Positions 56,146-63,724 of a stretch of DNA of 64,000 bases are shown piece by piece. Numbering within the stretch: position 1 is the first letter of the stretch; each line of letters begins with the position of its first letter. Made by a program: the position numbers and the translations under genes. Origin of the DNA: Dyadobacter psychrophilus (GTDB lineage: Bacteria; Bacteroidota; Bacteroidia; Cytophagales; Spirosomataceae); contig NZ_FUZA01000002.1 of the NCBI RefSeq assembly GCF_900167945.1, positions 1,116,001-1,180,000 of the forward strand. Direction: 5' to 3'. The notes under the pieces were generated by a model. That model had not been told where the DNA came from and did not search any database. It saw only the letters and a list, made by a program, of their open reading frames with translations.

Positions 56146-56955
56146 ATGAAAATCAAGTTTTATGCGCCCCAATGGGGCAACACGCTTCCATTTGACACTT
56201 TTTGTAACAATGTAAAATCCGCAGGTTACGACGGTGTGGAAATGGCGCTGCCTTTTGAAAAAAAAGAAACAGACGAAATTCTGGAAGCACTGGCGAAGCA
56301 TGGTCTGGAACTGATCGGTCAATATTGGCAGTCGTTTGAGCGGGATATTAATTTGCATGCCGCCAATTACGAGAAATACCTCAGAAATCTGATTGCGGCC
56401 AAGCCGGTGTTTATCAATTGTCAGACGGGAAAAGATTATTTTAGTTTTGACCATAACAAGCGGCTTTTTGATCTAGCTGCGGCGCTTGCTGCGGAATCGG
56501 GCATTCGCATTATTCATGAAACGCATCGCGGGAAAAGCTTATATGCTGCGCACGTTACCCATCAGTATCTCACACGAATTTCAAACCTGCGCATCACGCT
56601 GGACATATCGCATTGGTGTAATGTGCATGAATCATTGCTGGAAGATCAGGCCGAGGAAATTGCACTGGCCATAGCCCATACAGACCATATTCACAGCAGG
56701 GTAGGACACCCGGAAGGTCCGCAAGTGAATGATCCGCGCGCCCCGGAGTGGGCAGAAACCTTGGAAAAACATTTGCAATGGTGGGATCAGGTGGTTGCTG
56801 TACACAATGCGAAAAACACGCCGCTTACAGTTACAACAGAGTTCGGCCCCGCCACGTATATGCCGTTATTGCCCTACTCGCAAACGCCCGTCGCCAACCA
56901 ATGGGATATTAATGTACATATGATGGGTCTGCTGAAAGATCTGTACCAAAGCTGA
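56146..56955 (+). CDS. Cytoplasmic xylose-isomerase-like TIM-barrel enzyme (possible 3-oxo-isoapionate decarboxylase-type)
   Basis: The start at 56146 gives 269 residues without a signal peptide. The TIM barrel carries a full metal-binding set: DGVEMALPFEKKE, IIHETHRGKSL, RITLDISHWCNV, HIHSRVGHPEGPQV and VTTEFGPATYMP. Members include isomerases, epimerases and the decarboxylase OiaC of D-apionate degradation, which turns 3-oxo-isoapionate into erythrulose. The gene is divergent from the GntR regulator and near the apionate-lactonase-like gene, so OiaC is a reasonable candidate. No ApnO-type oxidoisomerase is seen in this window, which weakens the case. An ordinary sugar isomerase is the main alternative. 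Confidence 0.75.
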   Translation: MKIKFYAPQWGNTLPFDTFCNNVKSAGYDGVEMALPFEKKETDEILEALAKHGLELIGQYWQSFERDINLHAANYEKYLRNLIAAKPVFINCQTGKDYFSFDHNKRLFDLAAALAAESGIRIIHETHRGKSLYAAHVTHQYLTRISNLRITLDISHWCNVHESLLEDQAEEIALAIAHTDHIHSRVGHPEGPQVNDPRAPEWAETLEKHLQWWDQVVAVHNAKNTPLTVTTEFGPATYMPLLPYSQTPVANQWDINVHMMGLLKDLYQS

Positions 56956-57006
56956 ATAGCGATCGCGATGAGAGGAAGGATTTAATGGATCGGAACTTGT
57001 GTGCAT

Positions 57007-57309
57007 TTAGGAAACCTTTGCGCTACGCACAGAGTAGGGAATCGCCTTGATTAGTTTCGTATTGTTAAATTCTTCAACGACCATAATGTTTTCCTTAGGT
57101 ACAATGCCTCTGCTGATCCAGTTGAGTACTGTCTCCACATTCTTGATCCCAAACCGCAGACAATATTCTTTAACGGTAACCCACTCAGACAAGTCCACTA
57201 ATTCACCCTGGCTGATCAAGTACGAGCGGGCGTCCGCAATGGCAGCATCACCCTCAGCTAGTAATGCTTCAATTTTTTTACTTAACTCAGTCTTTTCGTC
57301 AACCTCCAT
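57007..57309 (-). CDS. Small excisionase/MerR-like HTH protein
   Basis: This 100-residue protein has an N-terminal helix (1-35, LSKKIEALLAEGDAAIADAR). A domain at about 40-92 (WVTVKEYCLRFGIKNVETVL, NWISRGIVPKENIMVVEEF, KLIKAIPYS) resembles the helix-turn-helix of excisionases and MerR-like DNA-binding modules. It lies 30 bases downstream of a 49-residue ORF on the same strand and probably shares its transcript, started at the palindromic promoter (57511-57543). If it binds DNA it could regulate that promoter. No integrase or attachment site is near, so an excision role is not supported. Confidence 0.6.
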   Translation of the reverse strand: MEVDEKTELSKKIEALLAEGDAAIADARSYLISQGELVDLSEWVTVKEYCLRFGIKNVETVLNWISRGIVPKENIMVVEEFNNTKLIKAIPYSVRSAKVS

Positions 57310-57339
57310 ACCAATTACGATTTATTAAAAACGTCGACT

Positions 57340-57489
57340 TCACTTCTTTTCCAACTGCTCTATAAGTTTGACCAAAACTGCAATCTGATCCAGCAGTCGG
57401 TCAATTTGATCCTGGGACATTTGCTTAGACATATCCCGCAAAAGCTGTCTTCTGGCAGCCAGGAGCATTCTCAGATGAAAAGCATTCAT
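57340..57489 (-). CDS. Small 49-residue coiled-coil protein
   Basis: ATG at 57489 to TGA at 57340 encodes 49 residues, including MNAFHLRMLLAARRQLLRDM and later MSQDQIDRLLDQIAVLVKLI. The spacing of hydrophobic residues suggests an amphipathic helix or coiled coil. A consensus promoter with TATATTTG 22 bases upstream, and the HTH-like gene 30 bases downstream on the same strand, support it as a real gene. I recognise no family. It may dimerise or bind the HTH protein. Confidence 0.55.
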   Translation of the reverse strand: MNAFHLRMLLAARRQLLRDMSKQMSQDQIDRLLDQIAVLVKLIEQLEKK

Positions 57490-57510
57490 TTATAATAGTG
57501 TGTTAACAAT

Positions 57511-57543
57511 CAAATATAACGTTTGTTAGATTACCTAACAAAC
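57511..57543 (-). promoter_or_regulatory. Consensus promoter covered by a 9-bp palindrome
   Basis: On the minus strand, TTTG (57542-57539) is followed after 20 bases by TATATTTG (57518-57511), a full match to the Bacteroidota consensus. The spacer holds the perfect inverted repeat GTTTGTTAG-N5-CTAACAAAC (57521-57543), which reaches over the -33 box. A protein bound there would block the promoter. It drives the 49-residue ORF starting at 57489. Confidence 0.75.
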
Positions 57544-57612
57544 CGCAATGATTGTTCGGGGAGATCCATTTATTTCCCGGCTGATGGCAGGATGAAACCT
57601 AATAACCCTTTG

Positions 57613-58842
57613 CTAAACTGACAACGCGTCAATCTTCTCTCTTATCCCAAGCCGCTCTGTTTGCGTTTTTGCCAGGGAAAATGCTTTTTCAAGGTTCATT
57701 CGGGCCTTTTCGTTGTCTAGATCTTTGTATAGCTCTCCGAGCAAAATGAAATAAAAGTGATTGTTTTCCAGCCTGAGTTTTTCCGCCTCCGCAAGCGCAG
57801 CTTTTTTGCCATTGGCCTTGTACAGCGCGAAGGTGCGGTTTAGCGCGACGCTGGGCGAATAATTAACAAGCAGCAACTGATTATATAGCTGCAAAATCTC
57901 CTCCCATTTTTCGGCACTATCATCCTTTTGACAATGCCAAAAAGCAATCCTGGCTTCCAAATGATAGGCACTCAATGCATTGCCATGAGCCGAGAGCGCG
58001 AGAAAATGCGTTCCCTGATTTATTAATGCGTGGTCCCATAGACTTTCATGCTGATCTTCGTAGAGAACCTGCGAATTCTCGCTGGTTTGTCTCGCATGGA
58101 AGCGTGACGCGTGAAAACACATCAGTGCCATTAATGCATTCGTCGAGGGCAAATTGGTCTGGGGGTAATCGATCAGCATCAGACATAAGCGCATGGCTTC
58201 AAGACAAAAATCCTGTCTTAAAATTTCACTTTGTGTTTTGGAATAATAACCTTCGCTGAACAGCAAGTAAATGATATGCAGCACATTATCGAGCCGTTTT
58301 GAAATTTCTTCCTCAGGCGGGAGTTCCATTTTGATCTTTTCCGTGCGAAGTTTTTCTTTCGCACGGAAAAGCCTTTTGTTAATGGTCTCTTTGTTGGATA
58401 AAAATGCCTCGGCAATTTCTTCAATTCCAAACCCGCAAAGAATGCGCAAAGCCAGCCCAATCTGCGCTTCACTTGCGATCGCAGGATTGCAAACCGCAAA
58501 AAGCATTTGCAGCTGACTGTCCTTTATGTTTTGGTTTGAGAAATTCAGCATTTCATCGTCGCTTACCGCATCATTCCCGATGATTTCGGGCAATACTTTT
58601 TCATTAAAAATTTTATTTCGTCTGAAAAAAGTAAGCGTTTTTTGCTTTGCAACCGCATAAAGCCAGGCTGGCGGATTTTCCGGGACACCCTTCGTTTCCC
58701 AGGTTTCCGTCGCCTGTAAAAACGTTTCACTTACGATATCCTCTGCCGTTTCAATGTGCTGTAATCCGTAAAGTTTACTGATCACAGCCACCATTTTGGT
58801 GAACTCTTGTTGAAATAATTGCTTCAAAAACTCCTTTTCCAT
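57613..58842 (-). CDS. ECF42-type RNA polymerase sigma factor with C-terminal TPR-like extension
   Basis: This 409-residue protein is about twice the length of a normal ECF factor. Sigma-2 is at about 10-75 (GLQHIETAEDIVSETFLQAT) and sigma-4 at about 105-170 (IALALRILCGFGIEEIAEAF-like, NKETINKRLFRAKEKLRTEK). A DUF6596-like and TPR-like region covers the remainder (AHGNALSAYHLEARIAFWHC, LNRTFALYKANGKKAALAEA). This architecture and the linked YCII/DGPF protein 12 bases upstream match the ECF42 group, whose members lack classical anti-sigma factors. The extension is thought to control activity. The gene is last in a unit with the YCII and AhpD-like genes. Confidence 0.88.
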   Translation of the reverse strand: MEKEFLKQLFQQEFTKMVAVISKLYGLQHIETAEDIVSETFLQATETWETKGVPENPPAWLYAVAKQKTLTFFRRNKIFNEKVLPEIIGNDAVSDDEMLNFSNQNIKDSQLQMLFAVCNPAIASEAQIGLALRILCGFGIEEIAEAFLSNKETINKRLFRAKEKLRTEKIKMELPPEEEISKRLDNVLHIIYLLFSEGYYSKTQSEILRQDFCLEAMRLCLMLIDYPQTNLPSTNALMALMCFHASRFHARQTSENSQVLYEDQHESLWDHALINQGTHFLALSAHGNALSAYHLEARIAFWHCQKDDSAEKWEEILQLYNQLLLVNYSPSVALNRTFALYKANGKKAALAEAEKLRLENNHFYFILLGELYKDLDNEKARMNLEKAFSLAKTQTERLGIREKIDALSV

Positions 58843-58854
58843 GGCAAGTAAATA

Positions 58855-59199
58855 TCAGGCTGGGCGATAAATCGGGCGGATCTCCACGCTGCCACCCCGA
58901 TCGAGAGCAGGACATCCGTGCGCCAGGGTTGTTGCTTCGTCCAGGCTATCGGCCTTTACAATGACGAAACCCCCCAGACGTTCCCTGATTTCCACAAACG
59001 GGCCATCGGTAATAACGCCACCTGCTTTTAGCACTTTTCCCTCCTCAGGCAGACGTGAACCTCGATTCGTCAATTTGCCCTGCACGGCAATTGCGCCAGC
59101 CCAATCAGCCCATCTCTTATTGAACGCCTTCATTTCTTCGGCTGTGAAGTTGCTGTAATCAAAGCTGGGCTGGCGGAACAATAACATGAAATCTGGCAT
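58855..59199 (-). CDS. YCII-related (DGPF) protein
   Basis: This 114-residue protein has the typical ferredoxin-like YCII layout: DFMLLFRQPS at the start, a central helix (EEMKAFNKRWADWAGAIAVQ), the signature DGPF in VITDGPFVEIRERLGGFVIV and the end VEIRPIYRP. The 12-base gap to the sigma factor gene indicates one transcript. DGPF proteins are the hallmark neighbours of ECF42 sigma factors, where they are probable targets of the factor. Their reaction is not known. Confidence 0.88.
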   Translation of the reverse strand: MPDFMLLFRQPSFDYSNFTAEEMKAFNKRWADWAGAIAVQGKLTNRGSRLPEEGKVLKAGGVITDGPFVEIRERLGGFVIVKADSLDEATTLAHGCPALDRGGSVEIRPIYRPA

Positions 59200-59242
59200 T
59201 TTTTAAAATGTTTTGATGGTGGATATTGTGAAATTGGTTTGC

Positions 59243-59713
59243 CTATGGATGCACCTCGAACTTTCCGGGCTGATAGGAGCCGGCCGTCGTGCGGAAGGCA
59301 ATGTTAATGCGATTATAACTATTGATCGTGATAATCGCCATCGTAAGGTCTATCAGCTCTCCTTCCGAGAACTCTTTTCGGGCAATTTCAAAAACCTCAT
59401 TGGAAACTGCTCCACCCGGAATTTTTGTCAGTTCCTCTGCAAAGGTAAGCGCCGCCATTTCACGGTCTGTGTAAAGCGGAGCTTCGCGCCATGCATCCAG
59501 CAACAACAGCCGCTGCACATCTTCTCCTTTTGCCAAAAGATCTTTGGAATGCATATCCAGACAATAAGCACATCCGTTAATCTGCGAAACGCGGTAATAG
59601 ATCAAATTAAGAAGCGGTTGTCCCAATTCTGATTTTGCAAGATAACCACTCAGTCCGAACATTGCTTTGATCGCTTTGCCACCTTTCTCCATTAAATTAA
59701 TTCGCTGTCTCAT
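59243..59713 (-). CDS. Carboxymuconolactone decarboxylase/AhpD-like alkylhydroperoxidase
   Basis: This 156-residue protein has the CxxC...H site of AhpD-like peroxidases in NGCAYCLDMHSKDLLAKGED (Cys48, Cys51, His55), with helices EMAALTFAEELTKIPGG and LIDLTMAIITINSYNRINIA. Such proteins reduce peroxides or act on carboxymuconolactone-type substrates; the CxxC form suggests redox activity. It is the first gene of the ECF42 unit, 43 bases before the YCII gene. TTGTCC hexamers lie upstream (59771-59784). Confidence 0.87.
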   Translation of the reverse strand: MRQRINLMEKGGKAIKAMFGLSGYLAKSELGQPLLNLIYYRVSQINGCAYCLDMHSKDLLAKGEDVQRLLLLDAWREAPLYTDREMAALTFAEELTKIPGGAVSNEVFEIARKEFSEGELIDLTMAIITINSYNRINIAFRTTAGSYQPGKFEVHP

Positions 59714-59770
59714 TTTCGTTTTGTTTTGTAAGTGAATACTTGATTTACATCACAGTAATGCTTCGCAAGC

Positions 59771-59784
59771 GGACAATTGGACAA
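59771..59784 (-). promoter_or_regulatory. Doubled TTGTCC motif before the AhpD/YCII/sigma operon
   Basis: The minus strand reads TTGTCC-AA-TTGTCC (59784-59771), 58 bases before the AhpD start at 59713. The same hexamer occurs twice before the SRPBCC gene (63627-63663). It may be a site for the linked sigma factor or another regulator; the spacing differs between the two places. Confidence 0.3.
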
Positions 59785-59902
59785 AACACGAAAAAATTTT
59801 TTTTCCTGAGCGAGTCCGGCCCGCGACCCGTTAAGGCAAATAGGTGCCACTTAGCGGAACCAAAATGGAAATGAGGGGATTGTATTTTTATATTAATGTA
59901 GC

Positions 59903-61180
59903 ATGGATCAGAAATCTTATCACGTTAAAAAGAGCAAAAGGGTCATCGGCGTTTTGGTTGCAGCCGCACTTACGGGCGTCTTTTCCGCATTGATCGCGGA
60001 CACGCTCAAAGTGATCACCGAACATTACGAAGAAAGTTTGCTCGAAAAGATCCATGAAAACCCTTACCTTATTTTCGTGCTGCCCCTGATCGGCATCACG
60101 ACGATCCATATGCTGCGGCGGTTTCTTTTCCGGAATAAGGCCAATAAAGGCATTAAGGAGGTTTTGGATACAATTAATAAAAACGGCAATACACTTCCCG
60201 CTTACAAGGTTCCTTCCCACTATTTCAATGGATTCTTGACAGTCATTTTTGGCGGCTCAACGGGCATTGAAGTTTCCACTGTGGTTGCTACGGCTTCCGT
60301 AGGCGCATTATCAAGTCGCAAGGTAAATTACCTTAAAAAATACAGGACGGACCTGGTGTGTTCCGGGCTGGCTGCTGGCGTTACTGCGTTGTTTAATGCA
60401 CCTGTTGCCGGTTTTTTGTTTGCATTTGAGGTTTTTACCAAAAGAAAAAGCAAGCTTCACACCGCCAGCGTTATCACGGCCGTTTTGGTTTCTTACATCT
60501 TGACCCGTTATTTCTTTTTCAAACAAATATTCAATTTCAATGTCTCCGTCTGGAACAGTTATGCATTGCCTTATTTCGTGCTTTTGGGGATTATTGCAGG
60601 GTTTAACGCGGTTTATCTTACCAAAAGCGTGCTGTTTTTCAAGCGTTTTTTCGGTTCTTTAAATAATGATCTCACCAAGATCCTGGCAGGTTCATTGCTG
60701 ATTTCAACGCTAGTTTTCTTTTTTCCGAGTCTGTACGGCGAAGGTTATGCAGGGATTAATCATCTCATAAAGCTGACGCCTGAGACAGCCATGGCAACAA
60801 TACTATCTTTATTATTAATACTGATCTTCAAGCCTTTGGCGACCTCAATCACACTCGGTGCTGGCGGTGATGGCGGTGTTTTTGCACCCAGTTTATTCAT
60901 AGGGGCTTTCCTTGGACTCATCGTTTGCACTGTTTTGAACCACTTTTTCGGACTTAATTTAATTGCCGTAAATTTCATGGTCATAGGCATGGCCGCCGTG
61001 CTGAGTGGCAGCATTCATGCGCCGTTTACCGCCATATTTTTGGTCTGCGCTATTGCTGATAATTACATGCTTTTTGTGCCCATTCTGATCGCCAGCCTTG
61101 TTTCCAAGCTGGTTGCGCACTTCCTTTTTCCATACACCGTTTACACTTACAAGGCGCCAGCATTAGAAAAAGTACACTGA
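59903..61180 (+). CDS. ClC-family chloride channel/transporter, divergent type
   Basis: This 425-residue membrane protein has about ten hydrophobic segments. The C-terminal ClC signature GAGGDGGVFAPSLFIGA (about 320-336) is well kept. At the place of the GREGP motif it has GGSTGIEV (117-124), so Thr120 stands where the gating glutamate normally is. The inner proton-pathway region reads FLFAFEVFTK near 176, with Val where a second glutamate is common. The N-terminal GSGIP-type motif is replaced by ANKGIKEV (80-87). It would carry anions through the inner membrane, perhaps as a passive channel. The alignment is by eye. Confidence 0.85.
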   Translation: MDQKSYHVKKSKRVIGVLVAAALTGVFSALIADTLKVITEHYEESLLEKIHENPYLIFVLPLIGITTIHMLRRFLFRNKANKGIKEVLDTINKNGNTLPAYKVPSHYFNGFLTVIFGGSTGIEVSTVVATASVGALSSRKVNYLKKYRTDLVCSGLAAGVTALFNAPVAGFLFAFEVFTKRKSKLHTASVITAVLVSYILTRYFFFKQIFNFNVSVWNSYALPYFVLLGIIAGFNAVYLTKSVLFFKRFFGSLNNDLTKILAGSLLISTLVFFFPSLYGEGYAGINHLIKLTPETAMATILSLLLILIFKPLATSITLGAGGDGGVFAPSLFIGAFLGLIVCTVLNHFFGLNLIAVNFMVIGMAAVLSGSIHAPFTAIFLVCAIADNYMLFVPILIASLVSKLVAHFLFPYTVYTYKAPALEKVH

Positions 61181-61222
61181 ATTTGGGTGCTTGGGAAGTT
61201 TAATGTTAAGGTAAAATTGTGC

Positions 61223-61263
61223 AGAATATTATTTGATTAATTTTATTGGTCAAATAATATTCT
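61223..61263. promoter_or_regulatory. 14-bp perfect inverted repeat just before the start of an exported protein gene
   Basis: AGAATATTATTTGA (61223-61236) and TCAAATAATATTCT (61250-61263) are exact reverse complements around a 13-base loop. The right arm ends 8 bases before the ATG at 61272 and covers the ribosome-binding region. In RNA it would form a long AU-rich hairpin. As DNA it could be an operator, or the end signal of the ClC gene. Confidence 0.65.
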
Positions 61264-61271
61264 CAGCCGTC

Positions 61272-62078
61272 ATGATCCTACGCAATGTGCCGTTCTTACT
61301 TTGGTGTGCATTCAGCAGCTTTCTTCCGCTACATTCTTTTTCCCAATCTATAAAAGAGATCCGCTCATTTCAGGTGACCGAGGCAAAACAGGCCGTGGCT
61401 GTTGATGAAGGCCATTTTTATGTGATCAACAACAGCTCTATTACCAAACATTCCAAAAGTGACGGCAAACAAATTGCTATGTGGGATGGCTCAAAAGAAG
61501 GCATTAAGCATTTGAATAGCGGGGTGGTAATCAAAGGGAAACTGTATTGCGCCAACACCAATTATCCTGAAATTCCGATGGCAAGTTCCATTGAAATTTT
61601 TGATGTAAATTCAATGCAACACGTTGGTAACCATAGTTTTGGCATCGCCGAACACGGCTCACTTACCTGGATTGATCAAAAAGATGGTTTTTGGTGGGGC
61701 GGATTTGCGCATTATGCCGGTAAAGAGGCCAGTGAAGGCAGGGATGTGCGCTGGACGTCGGTGGTAAAATATGATTCGGAGTGGCGGCAGCTCGAATCAT
61801 GGATTTTCCCGAAGCAAATTGTAGATCTTTTTACGCCAAAAAGCAATTCAGGAGGCGCCTGGGGCAAAGATGGACTGCTTTATTGTACGGGACACGATCA
61901 GGCGGAATTGTATGTGATGCGTTTGCCGAAATCGGGATTTACGCTCGAACACGTGAGGACGCTTCCCGCTCCTGTACATGGGCAAGGGGTCGCAATGGAT
62001 CATTGGACGAAGGAGAAGCAGATTATTTTCGGCATCAACCGTGCGGAAAACAAAGTAGTGGCAGCCGAGATCAAATAA
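61272..62078 (+). CDS. Exported protein of unknown function, beta-propeller-like
   Basis: I use ATG 61272, which gives a signal peptide (MILRNVPFLLWCAFSSFLPL, ending SFSQ) and 268 residues in total. The mature part has short repeated blade-like strands (AVDEGHFYVINNSSITKHSK, VIKGKLYCANTNYPE, SLTWIDQKDGFWWGGFAHYA, WGKDGLLYCTGHDQAELYVM, QGVAMDHWTKEKQIIFGINR). These suggest a beta-propeller sensing or binding protein. I cannot name the family. It is 12 bases before the pyrophosphatase-like gene, so they are probably co-transcribed. Confidence 0.75.
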   Translation: MILRNVPFLLWCAFSSFLPLHSFSQSIKEIRSFQVTEAKQAVAVDEGHFYVINNSSITKHSKSDGKQIAMWDGSKEGIKHLNSGVVIKGKLYCANTNYPEIPMASSIEIFDVNSMQHVGNHSFGIAEHGSLTWIDQKDGFWWGGFAHYAGKEASEGRDVRWTSVVKYDSEWRQLESWIFPKQIVDLFTPKSNSGGAWGKDGLLYCTGHDQAELYVMRLPKSGFTLEHVRTLPAPVHGQGVAMDHWTKEKQIIFGINRAENKVVAAEIK

Positions 62079-62090
62079 CCATGACATTTT

Positions 62091-63626
62091 ATGAAAATCC
62101 GGTCAGCAGCAGGCATTTTAGTCGGCACATTTGTATTATTAATAACTCATGCCTTCGGGCAACATAACGCAGCCACACCATCATTGGCTGTCAGGAACAA
62201 AACGCTCATTGTCTTTTTCGATGGGCTAAGGCCAGATTACATAACGAGCGAGCAAATGCCTAACCTGTTCGCATTCAGGCAAAAAGCGTCCGTCGGAAAG
62301 CATCATCACAGCGTTTTTCCAACCGTAACAAGAGTGAATTCTGCTTCATATGCAACGGGCTCTTACCCCGGAACGCACGGAATTTTAGGAAATGCCGTCT
62401 ACTTTCCGGAAGTTAACAAGACGAAAAGTATTGGGACTTCACATAAAGACTTATCCAAATTCATCGCCGCCAACTCAGAGCCATTGCTATCCGCTGTTAC
62501 GCTGGGTGAAGTGCTTCAGTCGGCAGGCGAAAGAATGATGGTTTTTAGCTCAGGGACGACGGGACAGGCATTTTTACAAAATTACAAAGTAAGTGGCGGA
62601 GCCATCATCAACCCAGGCCTCATACTGCCTGACTCAATGAAATCCCTGGTTTTGGCTGATCTGGGTGAAGTTTCAAAAGAGGGTTCAGAAGATCAGAACA
62701 GGCACAAATGGGTTACGGACGCATTGTTGAAATATAGCCTGGACATCAAAGCGCCGCTGGTAAGCGCAATCTGGTTTTCCGATCCGGACGGTGCTGCGCA
62801 CGAGCATGGAATAGGCTCGGAAGAGGCCGTAAGTGCCATTAAATTTGTAGACGCTCAATTTGGCCGAATTTTGGAAGCCATTGAAAGCCGGGGACTTAAA
62901 GAGCAATACAACATCATTATCTCGACTGATCATGGCTTCGTAACAAATGTTGGACAGCAGGACCTTAGTGATTTTTTAATAAAAGAGGGTTTAAAAAAAG
63001 ACAAGGAATCGGACGATGTGATCCTGGCCGAGGGCTCTGTTTATGTGAAGGATCACGATCCTGAAAAAATTGAAAAGATTGTCACGGCACTTCATAAACA
63101 GGAATGGGTTGGCGCTGTTTTTACCAAAGCTAGAACGGAAAAAAGTTTAAAAGGGTGGGTAGAAGGCACTTTTTCATTTGACGCTGTTCATTTTAATCAT
63201 AAGCGGGCCGGTGACATTCTTGTAGCCCCAAATTGGAATGATGAGAAGAATGCCAAAGGTTTTGCCGGAACCGACTTTTCAACCGGAGTCGCAGGGCACG
63301 GCGGATCGAGTCCCTATGAGATCCATATCGAGCTAATGGCAGCAGGACCCGATTTCAAAAGGTTGAAAGACACAGATTTACCAACTTCCAATGTGGATAT
63401 TGTCCCAACGATCCTGGCAATTTACGGCTTACCCATCCCTCCGCAAATGGACGGTCGGGTTATCAGCGAAATATTGAAAAAGCCGGGAGATTCGGGCGGG
63501 AAAATGATCCAGGAAACACTCGTGAGTGAAGTCAAATATCCCTGGGGCGTGTACAGATTGACAGTTTATATTTCCGTTTTAGGCAAATATCGTTACTTCA
63601 CTTTCAGCAAAACAGAACGCCGATAA
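62091..63626 (+). CDS. Exported alkaline-phosphatase-family nucleotide pyrophosphatase/phosphodiesterase
   Basis: This 511-residue protein has a signal peptide (about 1-23, ending AFGQ). The metal-binding core begins LIVFFDGLRPDYITSEQMPN (Asp44). The likely nucleophile Thr lies in FPTVTRVNSASYATGSYPG (near residue 80). The second metal site is in IWFSDPDGAAHEHG and IIISTDHGFVTNVG, and a late His is in GVAGHGGSSPYE. The layout fits type I nucleotide pyrophosphatase/phosphodiesterases, which split phosphodiester bonds in nucleotides or lipids. It follows the propeller-like gene by 12 bases. Confidence 0.88.
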   Translation: MKIRSAAGILVGTFVLLITHAFGQHNAATPSLAVRNKTLIVFFDGLRPDYITSEQMPNLFAFRQKASVGKHHHSVFPTVTRVNSASYATGSYPGTHGILGNAVYFPEVNKTKSIGTSHKDLSKFIAANSEPLLSAVTLGEVLQSAGERMMVFSSGTTGQAFLQNYKVSGGAIINPGLILPDSMKSLVLADLGEVSKEGSEDQNRHKWVTDALLKYSLDIKAPLVSAIWFSDPDGAAHEHGIGSEEAVSAIKFVDAQFGRILEAIESRGLKEQYNIIISTDHGFVTNVGQQDLSDFLIKEGLKKDKESDDVILAEGSVYVKDHDPEKIEKIVTALHKQEWVGAVFTKARTEKSLKGWVEGTFSFDAVHFNHKRAGDILVAPNWNDEKNAKGFAGTDFSTGVAGHGGSSPYEIHIELMAAGPDFKRLKDTDLPTSNVDIVPTILAIYGLPIPPQMDGRVISEILKKPGDSGGKMIQETLVSEVKYPWGVYRLTVYISVLGKYRYFTFSKTERR

Positions 63627-63663
63627 TTGTCCCGTTCGCCCCGGGAGTTGTCCCGTATGCCCA
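63627..63663 (+). repeat. Two direct TTGTCCCG repeats, 21 bases apart
   Basis: TTGTCCCGTTCGCCCC (63627-63642) and TTGTCCCGTATGCCCA (63648-63663) are near-identical and repeat at 21 bases, two helical turns. They lie just upstream of the promoter of the SRPBCC gene. This is a typical placement for an activator such as an AraC- or MerR-like protein. Confidence 0.5.
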
Positions 63664-63686
63664 ACCAATCAACGAAAATCAAAGGT

Positions 63687-63694
63687 TAGCTTTG
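63687..63694 (+). promoter_or_regulatory. -7 box of the SRPBCC gene
   Basis: TAGCTTTG matches the TAnnTTTG box and lies 31 bases before the start codon at 63725. No TTTG -33 box is found at the usual distance, so activation through the direct repeats upstream is plausible. Confidence 0.5.
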
Positions 63695-63724
63695 CAGATT
63701 GCAAACATTAACCTGTCATGAAAA

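Noticed and set aside
57007..57489. Toxin-antitoxin or phage excision module
   Set aside because: The promoter design fits, but no toxin family, integrase or attachment site is recognisable, so it is kept as an unknown small unit.
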